A stretch of 64,000 bases of DNA from CAZJLP01 sp964546955 (GCA_964546955.1 CAZJLP010000019.1:16039-80038); one strand, 5' to 3'. Shown: positions 42,685 through 52,186, counted from the first letter of the stretch. Numbers and translations: made by a program. Notes: generated by a model not told the origin, from the sequence alone.

Positions 42685-43520
42685 CACGGGCGGCTCGTTT
42701 TCTCCGCCGGCACGGGATTGCGGCTCGAATTGATCGGGCCCAGGGAAATCAGGGCGGCCGCGAAGAGCGCAATGCAGGTCCAGGCCAGACGCTTGGCGAT
42801 CAGGACAGCTCGCCAGCGCAGCACCAGCGCGATGGCGTAGGCCAGCCAGACCGCGACCGTGATCACCAGCTTGCTCACGTCGACGCTCGATGGGTCCCGG
42901 AGCCAATAGACCGCGCCGACGCTGAGGGACGAGGAAATCAGTACGACCCCCGCGGTGAGCAGCCGCGTGCTGATATGATCGAGGTCGACCATTGAGGGCA
43001 AAAACGAGAAAACCCCGCGCAGATTCCGATTTTGCAAGCTATAGGTTTGCAGCAAGTACATCGACGACGTGAGCGCGAGCAGTGCGAACACACCGTAACT
43101 AAAGAGGGCGAGGCTCGCGTGCAGTTCGATCCACGGATTTCCCTTGAAGGCGGAGCTGCGAAAAAGGTCCCAGCCGGGCATGGAAAGCGACAAAACCGTC
43201 AGGATGGCCGCGAGGCAGGAGGTAAAGTAGCCGAGCAGGCTGAAGCGAAAGGTGGCTCCGATCACGAGGTACAGGGAAGTCGCCGACCACGCCGTGAACT
43301 GCAGGATTTCAAAAAGGTTTCCGATCGGGCATCCCCCCACGCGCAAACCCCGGATGTAGAGACCGACGGTCTGGAGCGAGAAGCCGGCCACGATGATGGC
43401 GTACATCATCAAGCGGGAGTGACGACGGTCCCGCAGAAGCGAAATGGTGCCGAGCAGAAAGCCCGCCACATACAGTGCGGCCGCCAGCCATAGCCAGGTG
43501 CGATCAGTCAGCGAGGGCAT
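42684..43520 (-). CDS. HemX/CcsA-like membrane protein
   Basis: 278 residues from ATG 43520, with about eight membrane helices. The pattern resembles CcsA-family proteins ('GGCPIGNLFEILQFTAWSAT', 'WIELHASLALFSYGVFALLALTSSMYLLQ') but the WGRFW-type heme motif is absent, as in HemX, which in Bacillus lowers GluTR (HemA) levels. Coupling to hemA strongly supports HemX rather than a second cytochrome c assembly factor. A TTG at 43559 is an alternative start. Confidence 0.82.
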   Translation of the reverse strand: MPSLTDRTWLWLAAALYVAGFLLGTISLLRDRRHSRLMMYAIIVAGFSLQTVGLYIRGLRVGGCPIGNLFEILQFTAWSATSLYLVIGATFRFSLLGYFTSCLAAILTVLSLSMPGWDLFRSSAFKGNPWIELHASLALFSYGVFALLALTSSMYLLQTYSLQNRNLRGVFSFLPSMVDLDHISTRLLTAGVVLISSSLSVGAVYWLRDPSSVDVSKLVITVAVWLAYAIALVLRWRAVLIAKRLAWTCIALFAAALISLGPINSSRNPVPAEKTSRP

Positions 43521-43574
43521 CGAATCGACCAGTTTGTGTGACAGAATCAGGGCGCGCAAGCCGACACCGTCGCC

Positions 43575-45227
43575 TCAGCGGGGCGCCAAGGAGGTGCCCA
43601 GGAGCGGAAGGCTCGAAGGGAAGGGGACCCGTCCTTTTACGGCCTCTGGACCTCGTTCGGCCGGCAGCGTCGCCTTCGCGAGAAGGGGAAACGCAGCGGC
43701 AGAACGCACCAGCACGGAGGCCAACGGATCGCGGTACACCTCCCGCCATTGCCGCCGCAGCAAATAGTCGACCGCTCCGGCTGAGGAAGGCACCAGCGCG
43801 ACGTCGGCTCGAGTCACGTCGAGGGCAGGGCCCGGATCGTTTCCCAGATAGAATTGCCAATGAGCATCCATGACAGCGACGGGATACACCGTATCGAGCC
43901 GACCGTCGAACGAGACCGGATTGTACGGCAACTCCCAAAGGACATATTGCCCCCAGTCGAAGTACGTGAGCGTATTTCCGCCCAAGCGGTATTCGCGCAT
44001 GAATGCGGCCGCGTGAATCGGAAATTCGTCTCGGGCCGCCTCGATGCTGAAGAGGCTTTCGCGCGGAGGGGCGACGCTTTGCACCAAGCTGAGGCCGGCC
44101 GAAAACAGCAGGGCCGCCCCCGCCGCGGTTTTGAGGAGGGGCCGTCCCGCCACCCGGATGAGGTCTTTGCAATAAGGTACCAGTCGCTCCGCGGCGCTCC
44201 TAAGGTGAGCGGGGGTAAACATGAGGTTGACCAACGCAAACAGCGGTACGTGGCGCTGGTGTTGAGTCGCCATTACCGCCAACGCTGCCACCAAGGCAGC
44301 CTCCCAAAGCCGCACGGGTCGCGTGCTGTACAGCCAGGAGAATAGAGAGGCGGCGACGACCAGATAAAAAACGATGGCAAACGCCGGAAGCCGGGCAACG
44401 GCCGCAAAGCCGACCGGCTGCCATTCTGTGATGTAGGGTCGCGGCAGGATCACCGTATCGATCGTCCAGGAAATCAGCTGCCATCCCCAGGGATTGCAGA
44501 GCGCGGCCAGCAAACCCGCTAGCGGCAAAATCAAGAACACGGTTAACGTCTTCCGCGACGGGCGCGGTTCGAAGAACCGCCGAGCAGGCCAGGCCGGCAG
44601 CCACGCTTGGGCGGCCATGGCAACGGCGGCGATCGCAAGGAGGACTAAACCCGCCAGATAGCCGCCATGGAAGTTGACCCAAAGCGCGAACAGAAGCGGC
44701 ACAGCGGCCAGCCATCCGACTCGCCCCTCATCGATGCGACGCAGGATCATGGCGGTCCCGACGAGAGCCAGCATGGTGAAAAGCTGTGGCCGAACGGCGT
44801 ACCCGGGGGCTAGGATGTTAATGGATGCGGCAAAAAGCAAAAACGTGGTCCAGCGACCGCCGCGACGCGACCCTTCCCGCCCGGCGAGGAAAAGGGTGGT
44901 CAGGGTGCAGGCGGCCATCAGCAGCCACAGCCCCGTTGCTCCGCCGACGCGATGTGCGAGCCCCATGACAAGTTCGGCCAGCGCTTCATGATTTATCCAG
45001 GGGTTGCCGGCTGCAGTCCACGAAAGCGTATCGGTCGGCTCCAACCAGCCGCGCAGCCAGGCGCGATGCCCATACAGAACATGACCCCACAGATCGCAAT
45101 CCGCCGCGTTGTAGGAAAACCGCAGCCAGGAGAACGTGGCCACCGCCACCACCAGACAAATCTGCAGGGCTTTTGTGGTGACCGGTGCGGCGAGTGGAAG
45201 CGAAGCAGGGGGGGGCGGCGTTGCCAT
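43575..45227 (-). CDS. Large polytopic membrane protein, possibly GT-C type glycosyltransferase-like
   Basis: 550 residues with about ten membrane helices. The first loop has an acidic cluster 'YNAADCDLWGHVLYGHRAWL' and 'PWINHEALAELVMG', resembling the acidic first loop of GT-C membrane glycosyltransferases. A C-terminal soluble domain (about 410-530) contains 'YFDWGQYVLWELPYNPVSFDGRLDTVYP'. Function not established; a role in envelope glycan or lipid assembly is inference. It is upstream of HemX-like on the same strand with 54 bp between. Confidence 0.7.
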   Translation of the reverse strand: MATPPPPASLPLAAPVTTKALQICLVVAVATFSWLRFSYNAADCDLWGHVLYGHRAWLRGWLEPTDTLSWTAAGNPWINHEALAELVMGLAHRVGGATGLWLLMAACTLTTLFLAGREGSRRGGRWTTFLLFAASINILAPGYAVRPQLFTMLALVGTAMILRRIDEGRVGWLAAVPLLFALWVNFHGGYLAGLVLLAIAAVAMAAQAWLPAWPARRFFEPRPSRKTLTVFLILPLAGLLAALCNPWGWQLISWTIDTVILPRPYITEWQPVGFAAVARLPAFAIVFYLVVAASLFSWLYSTRPVRLWEAALVAALAVMATQHQRHVPLFALVNLMFTPAHLRSAAERLVPYCKDLIRVAGRPLLKTAAGAALLFSAGLSLVQSVAPPRESLFSIEAARDEFPIHAAAFMREYRLGGNTLTYFDWGQYVLWELPYNPVSFDGRLDTVYPVAVMDAHWQFYLGNDPGPALDVTRADVALVPSSAGAVDYLLRRQWREVYRDPLASVLVRSAAAFPLLAKATLPAERGPEAVKGRVPFPSSLPLLGTSLAPR

Positions 45228-45285
45228 GCGTCAGCGTTCACTGTGGCGCTTTGCTGCCGGGGTGTCGAACCCATTGGAGGACGCC

Positions 45286-46200
45286 CTACTTCGGCGCCGG
45301 CAGCTTCGCCACAGCATCTTTCGCGTTGCTGAAATTTGGATTCAGCGCGAGGGAGGCTTCGTACGCTCTGCGCGCGGCTTCCACGTCGCCTTTCTTCTCG
45401 AAGAGATTCCCGCGCCGCCAGTGCACGTTCGCGTGCTGGGGTGCGTCCGGCGGGACGGAAAGATCGAGACACCGCTGGAGTGCGGCCAATCCTTCGTCGA
45501 GCCGCTGGCCGCTGATCGCGGCGAGGCGTCCAATGAGGAAGTGCGTGAGATAATCATCGGGCTTTGTTTTCAGACTGTCCTCGAGTTCCTTGAACGCCTC
45601 GGAGTATTTTTTCTCCCGTGAATAGATCGTATGGGCAGCATGCGCTCCACTGATGGGATCGAATTTCTTGATTTCGTTTGCCTGGGCATGCGCCTTGTCC
45701 ATCCCGCCGCCGATCATGGCCGGCGCCAGCATGTAGAACTGGATCAATTGCGTGCGGTAGAGAGCGTGTTTCGGATTGAGTTCGATTGCCCGTTCATAGG
45801 CCGCGCGACACCGCTTCGCATAGCCGAGTCGGGAAATCATGCCGCTTTTGAGCGCCGCAAGGCCGCAGGCTTGTCCCAGGCCGAAATGGTATTCCGCGTT
45901 GGTCGGTTCTTTCTCGACCGATTTCTCGGCATGCGGAATCGCCGTCTTCCAGTCGTCCGCCATGGCCGAGATGACGGCGAGATAATAGTGAATTTCGGCA
46001 TCCTGCGGGTGTTGCCGCAGCAGTTTTTCGAAGATGACTTTAGCCTCGGCGCGCTTCTTTTCCTTGAACAAGGCGATCGCTTGCTCGCGTTCGCTCTGAG
46101 CCGTTGCGTTGCTGGAGCTCTGGGCGTGAAGTCCGGCGGCGATGAGAATGACGGCGAGAAGCTGCGAGACGAAGATGGAGAAACGCCGGGGAGCGCGCAT
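45286..46200 (-). CDS. Exported tetratricopeptide repeat protein
   Basis: 304 residues from ATG 46200. A signal peptide ending near 'GLHAQ' precedes at least six TPR-like helix pairs, e.g. 'AIALFKEKKRAEAKVIFEKLLRQHPQDAEIHYYLAVI' and 'AAYERAIELNPKHALYRTQLI'. TPRs are protein-docking modules; the partner is unknown. A longer open frame continues to 46614 but lacks coding character. The GT-C-like gene follows after 58 bp on the same strand. Confidence 0.85.
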   Translation of the reverse strand: MRAPRRFSIFVSQLLAVILIAAGLHAQSSSNATAQSEREQAIALFKEKKRAEAKVIFEKLLRQHPQDAEIHYYLAVISAMADDWKTAIPHAEKSVEKEPTNAEYHFGLGQACGLAALKSGMISRLGYAKRCRAAYERAIELNPKHALYRTQLIQFYMLAPAMIGGGMDKAHAQANEIKKFDPISGAHAAHTIYSREKKYSEAFKELEDSLKTKPDDYLTHFLIGRLAAISGQRLDEGLAALQRCLDLSVPPDAPQHANVHWRRGNLFEKKGDVEAARRAYEASLALNPNFSNAKDAVAKLPAPK

Positions 46201-46327
46201 GGACCTGTGTCTTTGCCGGATCGGTGTAGTTCCGTCAAATTCGGAAGCCGAAGTGGCGTCCGAAGCCGCGGGCGACGAGCCCGACAAGACCCCGGCGTCG
46301 TTCCGGTAGCAGCTTAGCTCTGGATTC

Positions 46328-47101
46328 TCAGCCCGTCTTCTCCGCAACCCAGAAGCGGCACTCGTCGGAGAAGTCGCGGACGGCGCGGGTTTCGCGGGCG
46401 ACTTCCGGACGCATCGCGTCGAAGACATGCGACCAGCCCGTCGACTCCAAGTCTTCCCGGATTTCAGTCCGATCTGGGAGGTGCATAAAGGTCCGTCCGG
46501 CTTCGTCTTCGAAATATCGGTCGCCGAATTCGAGCAGTCGCGGATCCTGTTCGCCGCGCGCCCACCGTTTGGCCTCGGCTCCCCACAGGCCGCGCTCCCC
46601 TGGGGTGGTTTCACGATCGTGAGTCGTGAATAGAAGGCGCGCTCGCGGCCGGCACGCGGAGTGCAACTGGCGCAGTGCTTCGCGGCGGTTGGCGCGGCCC
46701 GGGATTTGCATCAGGCCGTTGAACATGAACAACGCTCCGTGAAAACTCCCGTTTCTTCCGGCCAGGGAGGGGCACTTGTCCAGACGGGTGGCGTCAGCGT
46801 GGTGCCACCCAATTCCTTCTGCGCCCCGCTCCGCCGCGAGGTGGAGCGCCTGGTCCAGCAGTTCTTGCGCAAAGTCGAACCCGGTCAGGTCTCGAAATCC
46901 CATGTCCCAAAGTCCGACCGTCACGCGACCCGCGCCGCAACCCGCCTCGAGGAGGGAAAGCGCGCGATCCGGAAAGAAGCGCTCGATCAGGATGCGCTCG
47001 GATTTCCAAAGTCCCAAAAAATGCGCGGCGCGAGCGTAGTGCACCACCGCCGTGGGCTCGTTGAAATCCGCTTGCACGGTTTCCGCGCTGATTTTCTTCA
47101 C
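46328..47101 (-). CDS. Class I SAM-dependent methyltransferase
   Basis: 257 residues from a GTG at 47101. The SAM-binding motif I 'LLEAGCGAGRVTVGLWDMG' and 'LTGFDFAQELLDQA' with an acidic residue at the next strand are clear; motif IV 'GALFMFNGLMQIPG' follows. Substrate unknown. It is 29 bp after rlmN on the same strand, probably in the same operon. Confidence 0.85.
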   Translation of the reverse strand: MKKISAETVQADFNEPTAVVHYARAAHFLGLWKSERILIERFFPDRALSLLEAGCGAGRVTVGLWDMGFRDLTGFDFAQELLDQALHLAAERGAEGIGWHHADATRLDKCPSLAGRNGSFHGALFMFNGLMQIPGRANRREALRQLHSACRPRARLLFTTHDRETTPGERGLWGAEAKRWARGEQDPRLLEFGDRYFEDEAGRTFMHLPDRTEIREDLESTGWSHVFDAMRPEVARETRAVRDFSDECRFWVAEKTG

Positions 47102-47130
47102 GAGAGTTCCGTGGTTGGGTCTGGGCGAGC

Positions 47131-48249
47131 TCAGGCGAGGGCCACGGTCTCGCGTTCCTTCTCGGTCTTTAAACGCAGTTGTCCACAGGCGGCATCGATG
47201 TCGTGCCCTTTTTCACGTCGCAAAGTCACGGATACGCCGGCCGAACTCAGTATCTCGGCGAACCTGTCCTGCCGGGTGAGGCTCGGCCGTTTCCACGGCA
47301 AGCCTTCGACCGTGTTGTACGGAATCAGGTTTACGTGCGCATGAAGATCCAGGGCGATATTCCGCAGCTTCTCGGCTTGTTCGAGCGAATCGTTCACTTC
47401 TTCGATCAGAATGAATTCCAACGTCACCATCCGGCCGTGTTTTTCAGAGAAGGTTTTCACGGCGGGGAGCAACTTCGCGAGGGGAAAGGCACGATTGACG
47501 GGCATGATCTTTTCGCGGACTTCGTCCGTGGCGCCATGCAGCGAGATCGCCAGCCGAAACCCGAGCGGCTCGTCCGCGAGTTTCAGAATCCGCGGGACGA
47601 GCCCGCTGGTCGAGATGGTGATGCGTCGCGCGCCAAACCCGAGCCCCCACTCGGCATTGACGATCGTCAGCGCCCGCAGCAACGCGTCGTAGTTGGCCAG
47701 CGGTTCTCCCATTCCCATGACGACGATGTTGTCGAAGGAAGCCAACTCCGCTCGGGCCCGCGGTGTGCGGGCGTCTTCCAAGTAGCATACATGCAAGAGC
47801 TGGGCGACGATCTCTCCGGCTGACAGATCGCGTTTCAGGCCGGCCAGGCCGCTCGCGCAGAACACACAGCCCATGGCGCAACCGACTTGAGTCGAAATGC
47901 AGATGGTTTTTCTCGAGCGGTCGATCCCGACGCCTTCCTGAGGCACACGGATGATGACCGTTTCGATCAAGGAGCGGTCGCCCAATTCCAAGAGGAGCTT
48001 GTCTGTAACGTCCGCCGATTGGCGATTGATGACGAGTGCCGCCGGCAGAAATTGAAAGGTTTGCTCGAGCCAAATTCGCAACGGCTTGGGAAGGTTGCTC
48101 ATCTCATCCCAGGACCGGGCGCGTTTTTTGTAGACCCACTCCATGATCTGTTTTGCGCGGAAAGCAGGCTCGCCGCGCTCGGCCAGGCGTGCCGCAAGCG
48201 ATTCAAGCGTTTCACCCGTCAGCGCGGGCTTCTCCGGAAGGTACTTCAT
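47131..48249 (-). CDS. rlmN: Dual-specificity 23S rRNA/tRNA adenine-C2 methyltransferase
   Basis: 372 residues, normal RlmN length. A radical SAM enzyme that methylates A2503 of 23S rRNA and A37 of some tRNAs. The cluster ligands Cys124, Cys128, Cys131 are in 'GCAMGCVFCASG', and the methyl-carrying cysteine is in 'HDIDAACGQLR' near 355. 'GMGEPLANYD' and 'SLHGATDEVR' are further RlmN motifs. Confidence 0.96.
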   Translation of the reverse strand: MKYLPEKPALTGETLESLAARLAERGEPAFRAKQIMEWVYKKRARSWDEMSNLPKPLRIWLEQTFQFLPAALVINRQSADVTDKLLLELGDRSLIETVIIRVPQEGVGIDRSRKTICISTQVGCAMGCVFCASGLAGLKRDLSAGEIVAQLLHVCYLEDARTPRARAELASFDNIVVMGMGEPLANYDALLRALTIVNAEWGLGFGARRITISTSGLVPRILKLADEPLGFRLAISLHGATDEVREKIMPVNRAFPLAKLLPAVKTFSEKHGRMVTLEFILIEEVNDSLEQAEKLRNIALDLHAHVNLIPYNTVEGLPWKRPSLTRQDRFAEILSSAGVSVTLRREKGHDIDAACGQLRLKTEKERETVALA

Positions 48250-48374
48250 CCGCGAAAGAGCGTAGGGGCAGGTCTGCTTGGCGCAAGCGAGCGCTATGTG
48301 AGTTCTCGTCGGTTGCGTGTCAGCAGGTTACACGATCTGTCGCAGCAACCAGTCGAGCGAGAGAAACTAAATTG

Positions 48375-48402
48375 CTGCGGGGGGCGGGGGCGCCCCCGTC
48401 CC
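48375..48402. repeat. G/C palindrome between divergent rlmN and a small gene
   Basis: A GGGCGGGGGCGCCCCCGTCCC-type palindrome with a CGGGGGCGCCCCCG core. It lies in the 282-bp region that must hold both promoters. It could be a protein site or simply another intergenic repeat. Confidence 0.4.
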
Positions 48403-48531
48403 TTCTGGGGTAGGGCATTCCTGCCGCTCGCCGGAAAAACCCCGTAGTGTAAAATCCCCACCGACCCCGATGGAAGTCGATGGGCCGGGCGTGTAATCTT
48501 GACGCAACACTCCAACTTCAGACGCGTCCTC

Positions 48532-48864
48532 ATGATTTATCTCCGCTTCGCCATCACCGATATCGCACAATCCGATAGTTTCGACCGCGGCACAGCGGAG
48601 TTCATGTTCCGCTCCGACGATGCTCGCGAGTGTACCCGGCTCGCCGTGGAGCACTTGCGCGAGAAGCGGTGTCGAGCGCTGGGAATCGACCACGCGTGGG
48701 AAGGGTTTGCGCCCGAAGATTTTCCGGCCGAAGGTCGGATTCCGACCCTTTTTGAGGTGGCCGAAGCAGAGGGGATGAGTTCGTACCTCAGTTTCGATGC
48801 CATTCCCAAAGCACCTGCGTCTTTTCCCGCCGGCTTTCTTGTAGGGTACGCTGGAGGTAAGTGA
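48532..48864 (+). CDS. Small conserved-looking hypothetical protein
   Basis: 110 residues from ATG 48532. Compact, acidic, no signal peptide or membrane segment; contains 'FDRGTAEFMFRSDDARECTRLAVEHL' and ends 'GFLVGYAGGK'. No family recognised. The coding call rests on length, the ATG and a residue mix typical of a soluble domain. It stands alone between rlmN and the convergent CBS gene. Confidence 0.6.
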   Translation: MIYLRFAITDIAQSDSFDRGTAEFMFRSDDARECTRLAVEHLREKRCRALGIDHAWEGFAPEDFPAEGRIPTLFEVAEAEGMSSYLSFDAIPKAPASFPAGFLVGYAGGK

Positions 48865-49010
48865 GCTCCCGCGCCGGTTGAAGGCGAAAGGGACGTTCCG
48901 TAAACACACGTCTCGTTTCTGTTCGCCGGCTAGGCAACTTTGCCGAGATTGAGACGCGGATTGGGGCGCGCGGCTTTGGCCGGAGCGCGGTGTCCTCCCG
49001 GGAACGCTTT

Positions 49011-49436
49011 TCAAAACTCCAGCGTGCGACGCGCGATGTCTTTCAGGATCTCTCCGGAGAGGTGGGGGTCGGCGTCGAGAGCGAGATCTCCGAGTGTCAC
49101 GATTCCCACCAGATGTTTCTCCCGATCCAACACCGGTAATCGTCTCAGCTGATGCTCCTCCATGATATGGGCGGCTTGATGTACATCCTGGTCCTCGTGG
49201 ACATAAACCAGCCCCGAGGTCATGGCTTCCCGGACCTGCGTAGTCGCGGGATCTTTCCCTTCGGCAAAAGCGCGGATCACAACATCTCGGTCGGTCACCA
49301 TTCCGATCAGGCGATCTTCCTCGCAGACAGGCAGCGCGCCGACGTCGAGTTCGCGCATGAGCGCCGCTGCTTCCACCAGAGAGTCGTCCGCAGAGATGAT
49401 GTGTACGTGCGGAGTCATTACATCGCGGATTTTCAT
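49011..49436 (-). CDS. CBS-pair domain protein
   Basis: 141 residues from ATG 49436, essentially two CBS domains: 'MKIRDVMTPHVHIISADDSL..ALPVCEEDRLIGMVTDRDVVIRAFAEG' and 'VREAMTSGLVYVHEDQDVHQAA' to 'LVGIVTLGDLALDAD'. CBS pairs bind adenine nucleotides and act as energy sensors. Stand-alone; the regulated partner is unknown. The frame is open to 49493 but the earlier start would add an unlikely N-terminus. Confidence 0.9.
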   Translation of the reverse strand: MKIRDVMTPHVHIISADDSLVEAAALMRELDVGALPVCEEDRLIGMVTDRDVVIRAFAEGKDPATTQVREAMTSGLVYVHEDQDVHQAAHIMEEHQLRRLPVLDREKHLVGIVTLGDLALDADPHLSGEILKDIARRTLEF

Positions 49437-49545
49437 GATGCCGCCACTATACGCGCGAGTCATCGCGAAAAAATGGGGCATAACCCGATTCACCCGTCGG
49501 ATACACCGGCCGACAATGCCCCGGTGGGTGCCGCGCGTCGCCCAC

Positions 49546-52053
49546 CTAACCGGCGAGCAGCGATTTCAGGTCCGTCAGACTAAGCCGGGCGGACGCGGCA
49601 TCGCTGGCGTCGAAAACATCCGCGAGCAGCGCGCGTTTCGACGCCTGCAGGTGAAGCACTTTTTCCTCCACCGTACCGCTGCAAATCAGCTTGTAGCTGG
49701 TCACCACCCGGGTCTGGCCAATGCGGTGTGCCCGGTCGGTTGCCTGTGCTTCCACGGCAGGGTTCCACCAGGGATCGAAGTGCACGACCGTATCCGCGCC
49801 GGTGAGATTGAGCCCGGTGCCGCCGGCTTTGAGGGAGATAAGGAACACGGCAACTTCCTTCCCGCCGTTGAAGCGATCTACCTCGGCCTGCCGCGCCTTC
49901 GGGCTCATCGAACCGTCCAGGTAGCAATGGGCCACGCCCTGGCCTTCGAGTTCCTGGCGGAGAAGTGCCAGGAGCGAGGTGAATTGCGAGAACACCAAGA
50001 GCCGGTGGCCATCGTCCAAGGCTTCGGAAAGCACTTCACGAAACGCTTCCAACTTGGCTGAGTCGACCGAACTGGCCGCTTCAGGCGGCGTGTTCGGAAG
50101 CAGGCGCGGGTCACAGCAGACCTGCCGCAGCCGCAAGAGCTGGGTGAGAGTCGCCAGACGAAGCGAATTTTCGGAGGCGCCAGAGGCTTCCAGGTCCAGC
50201 AACGCGCGCTCCGATTGCTCTTGTACGCCGCGATAGAGGGCAGCCTGGGAGGAAGAGAGCGCGCAATAGATCACCTGCTCGATTTTCGCGGGCAGTTCCG
50301 GGGCGACCGCGCGCTTGGTCCGGCGCAGAATATAGGGCGCTGTCTTCGCGCGCAGCCGCTCGTCATGCCAGGCGCGTTCGTCGCCCCTCGTCCCTGCGGG
50401 CACGGCATCGATGTAGCCGGGCATCAGGATTTCGAAAAGCGAGCGCAGATCGTCCAGGCTGTTTTCCAAAGGCGTGCCCGTGAGCAGGAAACGAGCGTTC
50501 GCGTGCAACGAACGAAGCGCTTGGGCGTTTTGCGTGCGGCGATTCTTCGCGTGCTGCGCCTCGTCGGCCAGGACACAATCGAAATCGATTTCCGCGAGAC
50601 GCTCGCGATCCCGCGCCAGGGTTCCATACGAGGTGACGATCAGGTCGCAGTCGGGAACGCCGGAGGAATCTCCGATGCGTTGGGCGCCGTGGTGGATGAA
50701 GACGCGCAGCTCGGGAACGAACCGCGCCGCTTCACGGCGCCAGTTTTCCACCAGCGAGGCGGGGCAGACCACGAGCGTCAGGCCGCGGCCTGCGGTTTCG
50801 GGTTTGGCGTTTGGGGCCTGGGATCGCCGATCGGCCGATGCTTTTTCGCGAGTCGCGCGAAGAGCCGAAAGGAGGGCAAGGGCTTGGAGGGTTTTTCCCA
50901 GGCCCATCTCGTCCGCGAGGATGCCGCCGAGCTTGAGGCGGTGGAGATGCCACAACCAGGCCACGCCGAGCCGCTGATAAGGGCGAAGCTGGGCGTCCAA
51001 GTTCGCGGGGAGGGGCGCAGGCTGCAACTTCGACAAATGCCGCAGGGCTTCGCTGCGGCGGCTCCACGCGGCGGGCGGCTGAAAGTGCGGCGAGAGTTCG
51101 GTCAACAGCACCTCGGCCTCGGCCAGACCCGCCGTAGTGATACGGTGGGTACGCCGCGATTTGCCTGTGGCGGGCGCCAGATCTCCCGCCAGCGCGCGCC
51201 GCGTTGCGGCGACGCGCGCAATCTGGGTGGGGTCGATCAGATAGACTTTGCCGCCCGATTCGACGTAGCCGCGATTGGTGGCGGCCGCGGCCCAGAGCGT
51301 GTCTTCGCTGACGTCCCCCGCGCGAAGGCCCACCGTCACGTCAAACCCTTCGTCGCCCTCGACCGCCTCGCAGACGATTTCGGTTGTGCCGAGACGCTCG
51401 GTGTTCTTTTCGAAGTTTGGCGTGAACTCGGCAAAGAATTCGGTGCGCAGCCGCTCTGCATTCGCCGCGAGGAAATTCAAGGCCTTGTGGCGGTCGCGCA
51501 GCCACCATTTCCGATTCGAGGGCTCGAGCACGAATCCGTTGGCTTTCAGTAAATCGAGCGCGGCTCCGTACGCCACATGTTCCCGCGATGGCAGTGTAAC
51601 CGCGAGGAAATGTTCCGAACCATCGACGGTCAGCGTCGAACTGGTCGTCGCGGTTTTGAGTTTTGGGTTTTCGGTTTTGGGTTTGCTAATCGGTAAACCC
51701 AATCTGGTGGCGTGAATTCCCGGGATTTCGGCTGCGGGAGTATTGGGCGGGTCTTCCAGGTAATCGCTCACGCCGCGCAGGACGGGGCCGATCCAGAGAA
51801 GGGGGGCCGCGGGCTGGTTGATCCAAAAGAAGACTGGCCGACCTTGGAGAGTACCGGCCAATTCACGCAATTGGGCGCGGGTCAGCTGCAGAAAAGCCGG
51901 CGGCTGCGGCGTGCCGCACCACCGCTGGAGGAGGGCGAGCGCGGGGAGCAGGCCGGCATCGGGTGTCTGTGATAGCTCCAGTTCCACCTTGACCGCGATA
52001 GCGTTCCGCGGGGCCGCGGCGGCGAGATTGGGTGGCAAAAAAAGGCGAAGCAT
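49546..52053 (-). CDS. SNF2-family DEAD/DEAH-box helicase-like ATPase
   Basis: 835 residues. SNF2 ATPase core from about 370: Walker A 'ILADEMGLGKTLQALALL', DEAQ box 'LADEAQHAKN', 'LLTGTPLENSLDDLRSLFE', and the C-terminal lobe with 'LVFSQFTSLLALL', 'LKAGGTGLNLTGADTVVHFDPWWNPA' and 'DRAHRIGQTR'. The N-terminal 360 residues are not a standard SWIM/HIRAN domain that I recognise. Two heptamer arrays lie inside the coding frame (51653-51687 and 50795-50822) and add low-complexity linkers 'ISKPKTENPKLK' and 'SQAPNAKPE'. Confidence 0.9.
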   Translation of the reverse strand: MLRLFLPPNLAAAAPRNAIAVKVELELSQTPDAGLLPALALLQRWCGTPQPPAFLQLTRAQLRELAGTLQGRPVFFWINQPAAPLLWIGPVLRGVSDYLEDPPNTPAAEIPGIHATRLGLPISKPKTENPKLKTATTSSTLTVDGSEHFLAVTLPSREHVAYGAALDLLKANGFVLEPSNRKWWLRDRHKALNFLAANAERLRTEFFAEFTPNFEKNTERLGTTEIVCEAVEGDEGFDVTVGLRAGDVSEDTLWAAAATNRGYVESGGKVYLIDPTQIARVAATRRALAGDLAPATGKSRRTHRITTAGLAEAEVLLTELSPHFQPPAAWSRRSEALRHLSKLQPAPLPANLDAQLRPYQRLGVAWLWHLHRLKLGGILADEMGLGKTLQALALLSALRATREKASADRRSQAPNAKPETAGRGLTLVVCPASLVENWRREAARFVPELRVFIHHGAQRIGDSSGVPDCDLIVTSYGTLARDRERLAEIDFDCVLADEAQHAKNRRTQNAQALRSLHANARFLLTGTPLENSLDDLRSLFEILMPGYIDAVPAGTRGDERAWHDERLRAKTAPYILRRTKRAVAPELPAKIEQVIYCALSSSQAALYRGVQEQSERALLDLEASGASENSLRLATLTQLLRLRQVCCDPRLLPNTPPEAASSVDSAKLEAFREVLSEALDDGHRLLVFSQFTSLLALLRQELEGQGVAHCYLDGSMSPKARQAEVDRFNGGKEVAVFLISLKAGGTGLNLTGADTVVHFDPWWNPAVEAQATDRAHRIGQTRVVTSYKLICSGTVEEKVLHLQASKRALLADVFDASDAASARLSLTDLKSLLAG
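50795..50822. repeat. Heptamer array inside the SNF2 gene (array 2)
   Basis: GTTTCGG, GTTTGGC, GTTTGGG, GCCTGGG on the plus strand, exact period 7, four units. On the coding strand it encodes part of 'SQAPNAKPETAG', between the ATP-binding motifs and the first helicase lobe strand. The frame is kept. Confidence 0.7.
51653..51687. repeat. Heptamer array inside the SNF2 gene (array 1)
   Basis: GTTTTGA, GTTTTGG, GTTTTCG, GTTTTGG, GTTTGCT on the plus strand, five units at exact period 7. It encodes 'SKPKTENPKLKT', a linker that other parts of the protein do not resemble. Gain or loss of one unit would shift the frame. Confidence 0.75.
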
Positions 52054-52186
52054 TCCGAAGGAGAATCAAATTCACACGCGGCAGGCTCGATGCGAAGCGA
52101 AAAAGCGCGGGCACAGTCGTCCGTGTTTTTGCCGGTACGGGCGGTTTGCCCTTGTTTCATCGGTAGAATTGGGAGGAGCCTCGGGC

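Noticed and set aside
42684..43520. A second cytochrome c assembly factor (CcsA)
   Set aside because: No WGRFW-type heme motif and direct coupling to hemA make HemX more likely.
49546..52053. SNF2 gene considered split in two at the low-complexity linker
   Set aside because: The frame is continuous and the helicase motifs run in order; the linkers are explained by the heptamer arrays.
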